From Sinorhizobium psoraleae (GTDB taxonomy: Bacteria > Pseudomonadota > Alphaproteobacteria > Rhizobiales > Rhizobiaceae), in NCBI RefSeq assembly GCF_013283645.1, contig NZ_JABEKV010000001.1, positions 694,699 to 758,698 on the forward strand: a stretch of 64,000 nt of DNA, written 5' to 3'. The notes beneath the pieces were generated by a model that ran no database searches, was not told where the DNA came from, and was given only the letters and a program-made list of their open reading frames with translations. Position numbers and translations under genes: made by a program. Shown piece after piece: positions 17,838 to 26,731 of the stretch (within the stretch, counting starts at the first letter, position 1; each line of letters begins with the position of its first letter).

Positions 17838-19229
17838 ATGGTCAGGGAGCAGATTCTTGTGCTCTGCCGTGCGACGGCAGTCGCTTTAACCCTGCTTGCG
17901 TCGTGTGGCCTGGCGCTCGCCCAGGAAACGGCGACGGCAGCGCCTACACCACAGCAGGAAGCCGCACCCGAGCCGCTCAGCGATGACGAGCTCGAAGTCC
18001 TGGTCGCCCGGATCGCACTCTTTCCGGACGAGCTGGTGGCGCTTGTCTCGGCCGCTTCGCTCTATCCGCTGCAGATCGTCGAGGCGGAGCGGTTTCTCGA
18101 GGCGCGCAAGAAGAATTCGGCCCTGAAGCCGAAGGACGACTGGGACGGCAGTATCATCTCACTCCTGAACTATCCCGAGATCGTCAAGATGATGAGCGAC
18201 GACCTCGACTGGACGCAGGCCTTTGGCGAGGCGATCGCCAATCAGCAGAAAGACGTGCTGATCGCCATCCAGCAATTGCGCGACGAGGCGGTTGCCAAGG
18301 ACATCATCGAGACAGACGACAAGATCAAGGTGGTTGAGGAGGGCGACAATATCGTTATACAGGCGGCAAATCCGGAAACGATCTACGTGCCGCAGTATCC
18401 GCCGGAGATGCTTTACGAGGCGGACTACGCGCCCGCGCCGATCAGCTATTACGAAGAACCCTATTCCGCCTATTGGTATCCAGGAGCCGCCTTCTTCGCG
18501 GGAGCCGTCACCGGCGCGGCGTTTGCCGCCATCGTCGACTGGGACGATTGGGGTGTTTGGGGCGGTGACTGGGACGGCGACATCGATGTCGACTGCAACA
18601 AATGCTTCAACAACATCGACTTCGACGGCAAAGTCAACTGGAACGACATCGACTGGAAAAACGTCGACCGCAGCAAGATCAACTTCGACCGCGACCAGCT
18701 CCAGAAATTCGATCGGACGAACATCAGGAACAACATAAAGGCCAACGGCAACAACAACATCCGCAACCGCGCCGCCGAGATCAATCGCGATCGGCCGCAG
18801 GCGCGCCCGGGTGGTGCTGGCGGCGGCCAGCTCAAGGACGTGCGCAAGAGCACCCTGGAGGGTCTGAAGGCTCAACCGAGACGGGATGCCACGGCGCGCC
18901 CTGGGGGCGGGCAGGCGGTAGCGAAGGCGAAACCCGGAGGCTCGAAGCCCAGCGTCAATCGCCCCAAGGGCAACAAGCCCTCGCAGGTGAACCGGCCAGC
19001 CGGCAAGAAGAAGATGGCCTCCAAGGTACAGAAGCGGCCGAAGAAGCCCTCCGGCCTCGGCAACGTCAATGCCGGGCGGCGCGAAGTGGCGTCGTCGCGG
19101 CGTGGCGGCCACAGCATGGGTGGTGGTCATCGCGGTGGCGGGCGGCCGCAGATGAGTCGTGGCGGCGGCGGCAGACCGCCGATGCACCGTGGCGGCGGAG
19201 GCCGTGGCGGTGGTGGACGCAGGCGCTGA
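17838..19229 (+). CDS. DUF3300 family secreted protein
   Basis: A 463-residue protein with a signal peptide (cleavage near LALAQETAT). Residues about 45-190 form the DUF3300 domain (LVARIALFPDELVALVSAAS and PQYPPEMLYEADY). A glycine/alanine membrane-like segment follows (WYPGAAFFAGAVTGAAFAAIV), then a Trp/Asp-rich zone (DWDDWGVWGGDWDG) containing the only Cys pair (DCNKC), an Asn/Arg-rich stretch and a basic tail ending in RGGGG repeats. GGAGG lies six bases before the ATG. Function is unknown; the next gene is its usual neighbour DUF2950. The tail may bind nucleic acid or anionic polymers, which is inference only. Confidence 0.88.
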   Translation: MVREQILVLCRATAVALTLLASCGLALAQETATAAPTPQQEAAPEPLSDDELEVLVARIALFPDELVALVSAASLYPLQIVEAERFLEARKKNSALKPKDDWDGSIISLLNYPEIVKMMSDDLDWTQAFGEAIANQQKDVLIAIQQLRDEAVAKDIIETDDKIKVVEEGDNIVIQAANPETIYVPQYPPEMLYEADYAPAPISYYEEPYSAYWYPGAAFFAGAVTGAAFAAIVDWDDWGVWGGDWDGDIDVDCNKCFNNIDFDGKVNWNDIDWKNVDRSKINFDRDQLQKFDRTNIRNNIKANGNNNIRNRAAEINRDRPQARPGGAGGGQLKDVRKSTLEGLKAQPRRDATARPGGGQAVAKAKPGGSKPSVNRPKGNKPSQVNRPAGKKKMASKVQKRPKKPSGLGNVNAGRREVASSRRGGHSMGGGHRGGGRPQMSRGGGGRPPMHRGGGGRGGGGRRR

Positions 19230-19246
19230 GCGGAGGGAGAACGGCC

Positions 19247-20212
19247 ATGACCAAACTTTTGCACACCCTTCTCCTCGGATCGGCGCTCTCGCTTGCGGGC
19301 GGCCTTGCAGGTATCGACGCCGTCGCGCAGGCGCAGCAGCCAGAGCAGGCGCAGCAATCGTCGGGCATCGACGACTACGCCGCGACCGAAGACCCGCCGG
19401 CCTTCGACGATCCGGCCAAAGCGGTGGAGGCCTTCAAGGCGAGGCTTGCCGCCAACGACTTCGACGGGCTGGCAAAGCTGCTAGGCCTCGATGCGGCAAA
19501 GGTGAAGACCGGCGAAGGGGCGATGGAAACCTTCGCGCTCATTCGTGAAGGGGCAGCCCGCAACGTGGTCGTCCGCGATCTCGACCAGCGCAAGATCCTC
19601 GAAATCGGCGATCGCCTCTGGCCGATGCCATTCCCGATCACCAAGGGTGAGGACGGCAAATGGGCCTTCGACACCTTTGTCGGGCTGGAGGAGATCGTCA
19701 ACCGCCGCGTCGGCGAGAACGAGCTTGAGGCGATCGAAGCGGTACGCGCTTATGTCGAGGCTCAGAAGGACTATGCTTCCGAGGACCGCGATGCGGACGG
19801 CGTGCTCGAATATGCCCAGAAGCTGATCAGCAGCCCGGGCCAGACCGACGGGCTCTACTGGCCGGCCGATCAGGGCGATGGCGAAAGCCCGGTCGGCGAC
19901 GCGATCAGCGAGGCGGCGCTCGAAAAGGCAAAGGCGGGCGAGGGCTATTTCGGCTATCGCTTCCTAATCCTGACCTCACAGGGCAACAATATCGCCGGCG
20001 GCAAATACGATTATGTCATCAACGACAACATGATCGCCGGCTTCGGCCTGATCGCCTGGCCGGTCACCTATGCCGAGACCGGCGTCAAGACCTTCGTCGT
20101 CAACCAGCAGGGTATCGTCTACGAACGGGACCTCGGACCCAGCACCGAGGCGATCGTGCCGTTCATCGACCGTTTCGATCCGGACGACAAATGGAGCGTG
20201 GTGGCCGACTGA
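19247..20212 (+). CDS. DUF2950 family secreted protein
   Basis: A 321-residue protein with a signal peptide (cleavage near VAQAQQPEQ) and the DUF2950 fold (PAKAVEAFKARLAANDFDGL, VRAYVEAQKDYASEDRD, GYFGYRFLILTSQG and the Gly/Asn-rich turn following it). It starts 17 bases after the DUF3300 stop, behind GGAGGGAG. The frame is open far upstream inside DUF3300, but that part is out-of-frame read-through and not protein. DUF3300 and DUF2950 pairs recur in proteobacterial genomes, suggesting a two-component envelope system. Confidence 0.9.
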   Translation: MTKLLHTLLLGSALSLAGGLAGIDAVAQAQQPEQAQQSSGIDDYAATEDPPAFDDPAKAVEAFKARLAANDFDGLAKLLGLDAAKVKTGEGAMETFALIREGAARNVVVRDLDQRKILEIGDRLWPMPFPITKGEDGKWAFDTFVGLEEIVNRRVGENELEAIEAVRAYVEAQKDYASEDRDADGVLEYAQKLISSPGQTDGLYWPADQGDGESPVGDAISEAALEKAKAGEGYFGYRFLILTSQGNNIAGGKYDYVINDNMIAGFGLIAWPVTYAETGVKTFVVNQQGIVYERDLGPSTEAIVPFIDRFDPDDKWSVVAD

Positions 20213-20348
20213 ATGCCGACCCGTGGGCTGCGGTGCCATTCGGAGTTCGCACGCCTTGACCATGCCCCTGTTCTCGCCGGGCAACGGCGGCGGCAGCGAA
20301 CCGATTGTCAATTGTGCTGGTGCAAAGGAAGGATAACGGGTTATTGCG

Positions 20349-22457
20349 ATGCTCAAGAGTGGTCACGGTGGCGCATTGCTCGCCTCGCTCCTTTTGCTTC
20401 TGCGGCTCGTTTTTGGCTTCGCCGCTCCTGTCGCCGCCCAAGAGCCGACGGCCGCGCAGCCTCCAGCCAAGGTGCAGCAACTGATCGAGTTGCTCGACGA
20501 TCCAGAGGTTCGCCAATGGCTGGTGTCCAAGCAGACGGCTGCACCGGCGGCACCGGTGCCGGCGACCGGGCTTGCCTCCCAATGGGTCGCGGAAATCAGG
20601 AAGCACTTGGGCGGGATGCGGGACGCGGTTCCACGGATAGCTCCCGAATGGCGGGCCGCGAAGGAGCGCATCGCCGGCGACATGCAGAGCCAGGGAACGA
20701 TGCCCATTCTGCGGGGGTTCGCCTTCCTTTTGCTCGTCGGCTATGGCGCTGAATACCTGCTACGCCATTTCCTGCGGCGCAATGCTGAGCGCAACGCCGC
20801 CCAGCACGGAGGCGGCCTTGGCGCCTTCATCCGCATCGCACCTCTCGTCGCCTTTGCAATCGCCGCAATCGCCACATTCGTGCTTTCCGATTGGCCTCCC
20901 CGACTGGAGGCAGCGGTCGCACCACTGCTCATAGCCTGGATAAGCGCGCGCCTGCTGATTGCCGTCGCATCGGCTGTGTTCAAGCCGGCGGCGGAGGCGG
21001 CCACGACGCCAGGCGCAGAAGGGAAACGTGCGACGCTTGCCCCCAGCGCCGCCAGGTTCTGGTTCAATCGATCGGTGCTCTTCATCTGCGCGCTGGCCTT
21101 TGTGTGGGCGGTTACCGATGTGATGCAGGCCCTCTCGATTGCGGAAGACGTTCGCACACTCGTTGCCGCTATAATCGGGCTTGTCATTCTCGGCATGGCG
21201 ATCGACACAACACTTCGCCGCCCCGTCGAGGCCACGACGGCGGCGCGCCGGATGCTCCGAAATGCGATGATTGTCGCCTTCCTGGTCCTGCTGTGGCTCC
21301 TTTGGGTCGCCGGCATGAAGGTGCTGTTCTGGATCGGTATCTATGTTCTCGGCTTACCGCCGCTCTTGCGCTTTACCAGCACGACGACGAGGACGATGCT
21401 CGACGCCTCGGCGACCGACGGTATGCGCGTGTTGCGCAATGTGTTGATCGAACGGGGCGCCCGGCTGGTGATCATTGGGCTGGCGGCTGCCTGGCTCGCC
21501 GTTGTCTTCCGCTTCAACGGCAGTTCGATGATGCAGGACGATGCCTTCAACCGCATCTTCCGCGGCGTTCTCGCCGGTGTCGTCATCCTGCTCGCGGCGG
21601 ATCTCGTCTGGCAACTGGCAAAGGAGTTCATCGATCTGCGCGTGAAGCAGGCGAGTGTCGACGTCGCGGATCCGGCGCAACTCGCCCGTAATATGCGCCT
21701 GCGCACGCTGCTGCCGATTCTGCGCAACTTCCTGGCCGCCTTCATTGCGGTGGTTGCCGTGCTGATGGTGCTCTCTGGCCTGGGCGTTGCGATCGCTCCA
21801 CTGATCGCCGGCGCGGGCGTCTTCGGGGTCGCCCTCGGCTTCGGCTCTCAGAGTTTGGTCAAGGACGTCATCAGCGGCGTGTTCTACATGATGGATGATG
21901 CCTTCCGGGTCGGCGAATACATCCAGAGCGGCAGCTATATGGGAACGGTCGAATCCTTCAGCATCCGCTCGGTAAAACTGCGCCACCACCGCGGTCCGGT
22001 GTTCACCGTGCCGTTCGGCTCGCTTGGCGCGGTTCAGAACATGAGCCGTGATTGGGTGATCGACAAATTCAAGATCAACGTTTCCTATGACACCGATGTC
22101 GCCAAGGTGAAGAAAGTGGTGAAGGGTGTCGGGGCCGCGCTGCTCGAAGATCCAGAGCTGGGCCCGCTGATCATAGAAACGGTGAAGATGAAGGGCGTCG
22201 AGCAGTTCGGCGATTACGGCGTGACGTTGAGCTTCGCGATGAAGACGAAACCGGGAAATCAGACCCAGGTCAGGCGTCGGGCCCAGGCCCTGATCAAGGA
22301 AGCCTTCAAGACGAATGGCATCTCGTTTGCCTCGCCGACGGTGCAGGTCGCGGGCGACGATACGCAGTCGACGACGGCTGCGGCCGCCGCGACCCGCGAT
22401 GCAATCGCCAAGAAAAATGCGGTCTTAAGCCAGGGCGGCGAGGCTGCGGCGGAATAG
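20349..22457 (+). CDS. MscS-family mechanosensitive ion channel, long form
   Basis: A 702-residue channel protein. A signal peptide and a periplasmic segment (to about residue 115) precede about nine membrane helices. The MscS pore and beta domain follow (FGVALGFGSQSLVKDVISGV, then FRVGEYIQSGSYMGTVESF and VPFGSLGAVQN), and a cytoplasmic alpha/beta domain closes it. The extra N-terminal helices resemble the YbdG/YjeP-like long channels rather than small MscS. It relieves osmotic tension. It lies 136 bases after DUF2950 on the same strand. Confidence 0.92.
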   Translation: MLKSGHGGALLASLLLLLRLVFGFAAPVAAQEPTAAQPPAKVQQLIELLDDPEVRQWLVSKQTAAPAAPVPATGLASQWVAEIRKHLGGMRDAVPRIAPEWRAAKERIAGDMQSQGTMPILRGFAFLLLVGYGAEYLLRHFLRRNAERNAAQHGGGLGAFIRIAPLVAFAIAAIATFVLSDWPPRLEAAVAPLLIAWISARLLIAVASAVFKPAAEAATTPGAEGKRATLAPSAARFWFNRSVLFICALAFVWAVTDVMQALSIAEDVRTLVAAIIGLVILGMAIDTTLRRPVEATTAARRMLRNAMIVAFLVLLWLLWVAGMKVLFWIGIYVLGLPPLLRFTSTTTRTMLDASATDGMRVLRNVLIERGARLVIIGLAAAWLAVVFRFNGSSMMQDDAFNRIFRGVLAGVVILLAADLVWQLAKEFIDLRVKQASVDVADPAQLARNMRLRTLLPILRNFLAAFIAVVAVLMVLSGLGVAIAPLIAGAGVFGVALGFGSQSLVKDVISGVFYMMDDAFRVGEYIQSGSYMGTVESFSIRSVKLRHHRGPVFTVPFGSLGAVQNMSRDWVIDKFKINVSYDTDVAKVKKVVKGVGAALLEDPELGPLIIETVKMKGVEQFGDYGVTLSFAMKTKPGNQTQVRRRAQALIKEAFKTNGISFASPTVQVAGDDTQSTTAAAAATRDAIAKKNAVLSQGGEAAAE

Positions 22458-22484
22458 CTGGCAAAACGTCAAAAAGGACGTTCC

Positions 22485-22533
22485 TTGTCCCAGATCAATG
22501 AAGAGCACGTTTCGCCGGGGCAGAATATGGTTC
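22485..22533 (+). promoter_or_regulatory. FixK/FNR-dependent promoter of CYTH gene
   Basis: TTGTC-CCAG-ATCAA at 22485-22498 has the same half-sites as the arc box. GAATAT at 22523-22528 is in the -10 position, and a start near 22533 leaves a 29-base leader before the ATG at 22562. Confidence 0.66.
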
Positions 22534-22561
22534 GCGACGCGGGGCGCGCATAGGCAAAATA

Positions 22562-23077
22562 ATGGCAATAGAGATCGAACGTAAGTTTCAGGTCTTGAAT
22601 GATCGTTGGCGGAAGAGCGCCTCGGCGGGCTCCGCACTTCGGCAAGCCTACCTCATTGCAACAAAAAACCGTACGCTGCGCGTGAGGACAATTGACGCCG
22701 AGCGCGCGACTTTGACAGCCAAGTTCCGCAGAGACCGTATGCGACGCGAGGAGTATGAATATGCAATACCGTATTCCGACGCGCTGCAGATGTTCGAGTT
22801 CGCGTTGGGTATCGTCGAGAAGACTCGATACCAGGTTCGCTATGCTGATCATCTCTGGCATATCGACGTCTATTCAGGGGTAAATGAAGGTCTGGTCGTC
22901 GCTGAAGTAGAATTGCGCAACGGTTGGGATGATCCCCCGCATCCGAAATGGCTCGGCCCTGAGATCACGGGGAATCCGTTGTACTCAAATCGCGCGCTGG
23001 CAATGAGAAGCCGTGCGGCCCGTCAAACGCCTTCCTCGCCCTCGCCGGTTGGACGACCGACCGTGCCTATAGGGTGA
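22562..23077 (+). CDS. CYTH-domain protein (triphosphate tunnel metalloenzyme family)
   Basis: A 171-residue protein starting MAIEIERKF, the defining EIERKF-type motif of CYTH/TTM proteins. Alternating charged strands (RTLRVRTIDAERATLTAKFRR, YEYAIPYSDALQMFEFA, HIDVYSGVNEGLVVAEVEL) build the tunnel. Characterised small members hydrolyse inorganic tripolyphosphate or bind triphosphorylated substrates. Behind a FixK-type box in the same neighbourhood as PPK2, it suggests coordinated short-chain polyphosphate turnover at low oxygen. The C-terminal 25 residues are Ser/Pro-rich and probably unstructured. Confidence 0.88.
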   Translation: MAIEIERKFQVLNDRWRKSASAGSALRQAYLIATKNRTLRVRTIDAERATLTAKFRRDRMRREEYEYAIPYSDALQMFEFALGIVEKTRYQVRYADHLWHIDVYSGVNEGLVVAEVELRNGWDDPPHPKWLGPEITGNPLYSNRALAMRSRAARQTPSSPSPVGRPTVPIG

Positions 23078-23708
23078 TCTGAAGCCGCCATGCATTCCGC
23101 GCCGAGAAACACAGATCCTTACTATGCTTCGCCTCGTGATTTGAGAACCACTGCCAGCTCCACCGCCTCTGTCGTGCCGCGCAGAAGCGACCTACTCGCC
23201 GTGATCAAGTGCAAAGTTGAGAAATCTGTGGGGGAGCACAGGGTGTTAGCGCGTTCGTTCCGCGCGGCCAGCTCGCCGGCCTCGTCGAACGTCCATTTGG
23301 CGGCACAAACCAGAACCTCTGCCGACCGGCTGCCAAACTTCGGCTCTCCACCCGGTTCGGCCTTTGCCGGAAGGCTACTGAACAGCGGCAATTGCACCAA
23401 ATCCCGTCTTCGGCCACTCCGTGCCCGTTAAACAGCAGGCTATTTGGGACATGACGCGTCATAAGAAAACCAATTGGTTGCCGTCCGCGCAGCTGTAGGG
23501 GGGCAATTGGGACAGAGAGTAAATCGGGCTTACGGTAATGATCTCGCCCTCTCCCGCAAACGACCCCGAGATGCCCGATTGTCCGTTGCAACGGGTTGCA
23601 ATTGGAGAGCTCGGGAAGGTCCGGGTGAGAGTGCTCACAGTGGCTGCCGGGTGCCAAAAATGGCACCGTTTCACCGCCCGAACTTGGCACCATTTGGCAC
23701 CAGAGACC
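23078..23708. other. Gene-poor stretch next to tRNA-Val
   Basis: About 630 bases with only short mutually overlapping frames, none with a ribosome-binding site and recognisable product. I see no integrase or transposase remnant. The right end holds the TTGGCACC cluster described separately. Confidence 0.5.
23649..23701. repeat. Cluster of TTGGCACC motifs beside tRNA-Val
   Basis: GGTGCCA-AAAA-TGGCACC (an 18-base palindrome at 23650-23667) is followed by two direct copies of TTGGCACC at 23684-23691 and 23694-23701, ten bases apart, that is, one helical turn. Phased repeats of this kind are typical of protein-binding arrays. Position within 50 bases of the tRNA 3' end suggests recombinase arm sites or an operator. 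No partner gene is visible. Confidence 0.55.
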
Positions 23709-23741
23709 AAAAAGGGCTCAGCGATTTCCCGCTAAGCCCTT
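23709..23741 (-). terminator. Terminator of tRNA-Val
   Basis: A 12-bp stem (arms 23712-23723 and 23730-23741, one wobble pair) followed on the minus strand by a run of T. It lies nine bases downstream of the tRNA 3' end. Confidence 0.8.
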
Positions 23742-23749
23742 GAAAAGGA

Positions 23750-23824
<75 letters not shown>

Positions 23825-24111
23825 ATCCGATGCGGCGCATAGACCACAAAACCCTCGTCCGCGTCAATAGGCTTTTAGAAGGTTTTTTGACAGAATTTTA
23901 GACGGCGTTCTTGAGTGGCGTTTCTCGTGGTTAAGCGGGTTCGCTCGGCGCTTTCCGCACACGGCTCCTCCCGATAACTCATTGAAATGAAAAGGCTGTA
24001 GCCGATCCGTGTTGATCGGCCACAGCCTCGAAGCAGTGCGCGCCGCCCGCGCAGGAGTTTGGCGGGCGCTGTGATTTTCGTCCTGTCAGTAAGCCGGGAT
24101 TTCGGAGTCCG

Positions 24112-24474
24112 TCAGGCCGCCAGCATCTTGTTGACCTCGTTTACGAGGTCGCGCAGGTGGAAGGGCTTGGAGAGGACCTTGGCATCCTTCGGCGCCTTCG
24201 AATCGGGGTTCAAGGCCACCGCGGCAAAGCCGGTGATGAACATTACCTTCAGGTCCGGGTCGAGCTCGGTCGCGCGGCGGGCGAGCTCGATGCCGTCCAT
24301 CTCCGGCATGACGATATCGGTCAGCAGAAGCGAAAAGGGTTCTTCGCGAAGCCGGTCGTAGGCGCTGGCGCCGTTGTCGTAGGACAGGACCTTATAGCCA
24401 GCCTTTTCCAGCGCCTTCACGAGGAAGCGGCGCATGTCGTTGTCGTCTTCGGCAAGGAGGATTTTCGCAGTCAT
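24112..24474 (-). CDS. cpdR: CpdR-like single-domain response regulator
   Basis: A 120-residue receiver domain without an output domain. Acidic pocket EDDND (residues 9-13), phospho-acceptor Asp53 in LLLTDIVMPEMDG and the conserved Lys in SKPF near residue 103 are present. It ends in MLAA, as expected for CpdR. In Caulobacter and Sinorhizobium, unphosphorylated CpdR directs ClpXP to cell-cycle regulators including CtrA-pathway proteins; phosphorylation by the CckA-ChpT relay turns it off. The gene is monocistronic, with the amidohydrolase divergent to its right. Confidence 0.92.
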   Translation of the reverse strand: MTAKILLAEDDNDMRRFLVKALEKAGYKVLSYDNGASAYDRLREEPFSLLLTDIVMPEMDGIELARRATELDPDLKVMFITGFAAVALNPDSKAPKDAKVLSKPFHLRDLVNEVNKMLAA

Positions 24475-24665
24475 GAATTCGGCCGTGGCTTCTTCTTTTC
24501 AATGCTTGTGGAGTGCGGCAGCTCAGCAAACCGCAACATGGTAAATATCTGGTGAACAGGGCAGATCAAGCCCTGATACCAGCAAGACGTCACTATGGAC
24601 ACAGAGGCGACCAACTGGCAACATGATCTAAACAGCAAGATCCGGACATGGTAAAAAGGGTTGCG

Positions 24666-25547
24666 ATGGGGGAAGTGGTCGAGCGGGAATTTTTCGAGGT
24701 ACTGGAGCCCGCAAGTCAGCGGATTCCCTTTGTGTTCAATTCCCCCCATAGCGGCCGGTCCTACCCACTGTCCTTTCTGAGTCAGTCTCGGCTTGACGCG
24801 CATTCGATCCGCCGTTCGGAAGATCACTTCGTCGATGAGCTGTTTCAAAACGCCACCTTTCTAGGGGCCCCGCTGCTTCGCGCGCATTTCCCGCGCGCCT
24901 TTCTCGATGTCAACCGTGAACCCTACGAACTCGATCCGCGCATGTTCGAAGGGCAGTTGCCGCCGCATGCCAACATAAGCTCGATGCGGGTCGCCGGCGG
25001 GCTCGGCACCGTGCCGCGCCTTGTCGCCGAGAATATGGAAATTTATCGCAACCGCTTTCCGGTCGAGGAAGCGCTGACACGCATCGAGTCGATCTACAAG
25101 CCCTATCATGCGACGCTCAGAAAACTGATCGCCCGCACACATGTCCAATTCGGGATGTCCGTGCTGATCGATTGCCACTCGATGCCTGGCAATGTTCACC
25201 TTCCGGGCAGCGGCCAGCGGCCAGACTTCATTGTGGGCGATCGTTACGGAACGAGCGCGGCGGGAGAATTGTCGCGCACCGCCGTCAACCTGCTCGAGCA
25301 GCTCGGCTACGTGGTCGCCCGCAACAAGCCCTATGCCGGCGGCTTCATCACCGAACATTATGGCCGGCCGACGCGCGGACTGCATGCGCTGCAGATCGAA
25401 ATCAACCGCAGCCTCTATGTCGACGAAACGACCCTCGTCAAGAAGCCGGGCTTTGCCGCGCTGACGGCCGATCTTACGACGTTCATCGCCGCGCTTGCAC
25501 AACATGTCGAGGAATACGGTGCCTATCTGCCGCTCGCGGCAGAATAG
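24666..25547 (+). CDS. N-formylglutamate amidohydrolase (paralogue 1)
   Basis: A 293-residue FGase-family (PF05013) metallohydrolase that releases formate from N-formyl-L-glutamate at the end of one histidine degradation route. NSPHSGRSYP near the N-terminus, SEDHFVDELF, the DVNREPYELD block and IDCHSMPG are family landmarks with likely metal and substrate ligands. ATG 24666 follows AAGGG by five bases; an ATG at 24648 in the same frame is possible. No hut genes are adjacent. A second family member lies at 61531. Confidence 0.88.
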   Translation: MGEVVEREFFEVLEPASQRIPFVFNSPHSGRSYPLSFLSQSRLDAHSIRRSEDHFVDELFQNATFLGAPLLRAHFPRAFLDVNREPYELDPRMFEGQLPPHANISSMRVAGGLGTVPRLVAENMEIYRNRFPVEEALTRIESIYKPYHATLRKLIARTHVQFGMSVLIDCHSMPGNVHLPGSGQRPDFIVGDRYGTSAAGELSRTAVNLLEQLGYVVARNKPYAGGFITEHYGRPTRGLHALQIEINRSLYVDETTLVKKPGFAALTADLTTFIAALAQHVEEYGAYLPLAAE

Positions 25548-25852
25548 TGCTTGCAATCGTCACTCAAAAAGAACCGCGCCAGCGGCGCGGTCAAGTCTAG
25601 GGAGGAAACACCCAAGGAGGGTATTTGCAGCCACAAGTAACTGCTCAAAAACTGTAATGTTGCGCTGCACAAATGTCAAGTTGTGGGCCGCCAAAACTTC
25701 CGCACCGCAATGGGACATTTCCTGATCGACGGCGATGCGTGCGCCAATCCGACCCGCAGCCCGCCTTCTCGTTGCTCATCTCCGGCGTTCTTGCCTTTCG
25801 ATCAAATTCGTCTATTCAGGATCGCCTTCCTTTCTGCCTTCGAGAGAGCGAT
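25548..25852. other. Intergenic stretch with weak hairpin
   Basis: A GC-rich hairpin with 7-bp arms (25574-25580 and 25584-25590) lies just after the amidohydrolase but lacks a T run, so it is a weak terminator at best. The rest upstream of the phosphatase start has no supportable gene. Confidence 0.45.
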
Positions 25853-26659
25853 ATGTTGCCGGACCGCACCTTCTTCGACCGCCTCGCCGACGCTGCCAAA
25901 GCCGAAACGATGCCGCGTTTCCGGACCGGCACCAGTGTCGTTAACAAGCTCGAGGGCGGGTTCGATCCCGTCACGGAGGCGGACAGGTCGGCCGAGGCGG
26001 CTATCCGGACGCTGATCGAAAGTGCATTTCCGGGCCATGGCATCCTCGGCGAGGAGCACGGCAATGTCGGTCTCGACCGCGAGCATGTATGGGTCATCGA
26101 TCCGATCGACGGGACGCGTGCCTTCATTTCCGGCCTTCCGGTATGGGGAACGCTGATCGGCCTCTATCGCAACGGCAAGGCCGTGATGGGCCTGATGGAC
26201 CAGCCTTTTACCGGCGAACGCTATTTCGCCGACGGCGAGAAGGCGATCTATCGCGGCCCCGGCGGGGAGAAGGTGCTTTCGACGCGCGCCTGCGATGCGC
26301 TCTCGGATGCGGTGCTGTTCACCACGTCGCCGCATCTCTATACCGGCGACCTCAAGGAGCGCTTCGAGGCGTTGCAGTCCAAGGTGCGGCTCTTCCGCTA
26401 CGGTTGCGATTGCTACGCCTTCGCGCTTCTTGCATCCGGCCACGTCGACCTCGTCATCGAGTGCGGCCTGAAGCCCTACGACGTCGGCGGGCTGATCCCG
26501 TTGATCGAACAGGCGGGCGGCGTCGTCACCAATTGGCAGGGCGGACCGGCGGAAATGGGCGGCGAGATCATCGCAGCCGGCAGTCGCGAGCTTCACGCGC
26601 AGGCGCTGGAAATACTGCAGCGCAGCGCGTCCGATCCGGACGGGCTGCGCTCACTGTAA
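25853..26659 (+). CDS. hisN: Inositol monophosphatase family protein, HisN-like
   Basis: A 268-residue Mg-dependent phosphatase. Motifs in order: DPVTEADRSAE near residue 40, GEEHGNV near 64, the metal-binding WVIDPIDGTRAFI near 80-92 and KPYDVGGLIPLIEQAGG near the C-terminus. The ISGLPVWGT stretch after DPIDGT is typical of the histidinol-phosphatase-type subgroup found in bacteria lacking other HolPases. Suhb/CysQ-type activity cannot be excluded. The start follows GAGAGAG. A dispersed repeat overlaps its stop codon. Confidence 0.85.
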   Translation: MLPDRTFFDRLADAAKAETMPRFRTGTSVVNKLEGGFDPVTEADRSAEAAIRTLIESAFPGHGILGEEHGNVGLDREHVWVIDPIDGTRAFISGLPVWGTLIGLYRNGKAVMGLMDQPFTGERYFADGEKAIYRGPGGEKVLSTRACDALSDAVLFTTSPHLYTGDLKERFEALQSKVRLFRYGCDCYAFALLASGHVDLVIECGLKPYDVGGLIPLIEQAGGVVTNWQGGPAEMGGEIIAAGSRELHAQALEILQRSASDPDGLRSL

Positions 26660-26731
26660 CACTTTGAATTGCTGCACGATCTTGTCGTTGAATCGATTCC
26701 TATCTACGGAATCATGCCGTGGGAATTAAGC
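26656..26731 (+). repeat. Dispersed palindromic repeat, copy A
   Basis: Shares CACTTTGAATTGCTGCA followed by a diverged palindrome closing with GGAATCATGC with the copies at 48119 and 61425. This copy is the most diverged and lacks the upstream extension. It begins at the stop codon of the phosphatase gene. Confidence 0.7.

Noticed and set aside
18602-19246. Possible N-terminal extension of DUF2950 into DUF3300
   Set aside because: The extension is Gln/Arg-rich out-of-frame reading of DUF3300; DUF2950 has its own signal peptide and ribosome site at 19247.
23684-23701. Sigma-54 promoter suggested by TTGGCACC
   Set aside because: The required TTGCA-type -12 element is missing at the right spacing; direct copies of TTGGCACC follow instead.
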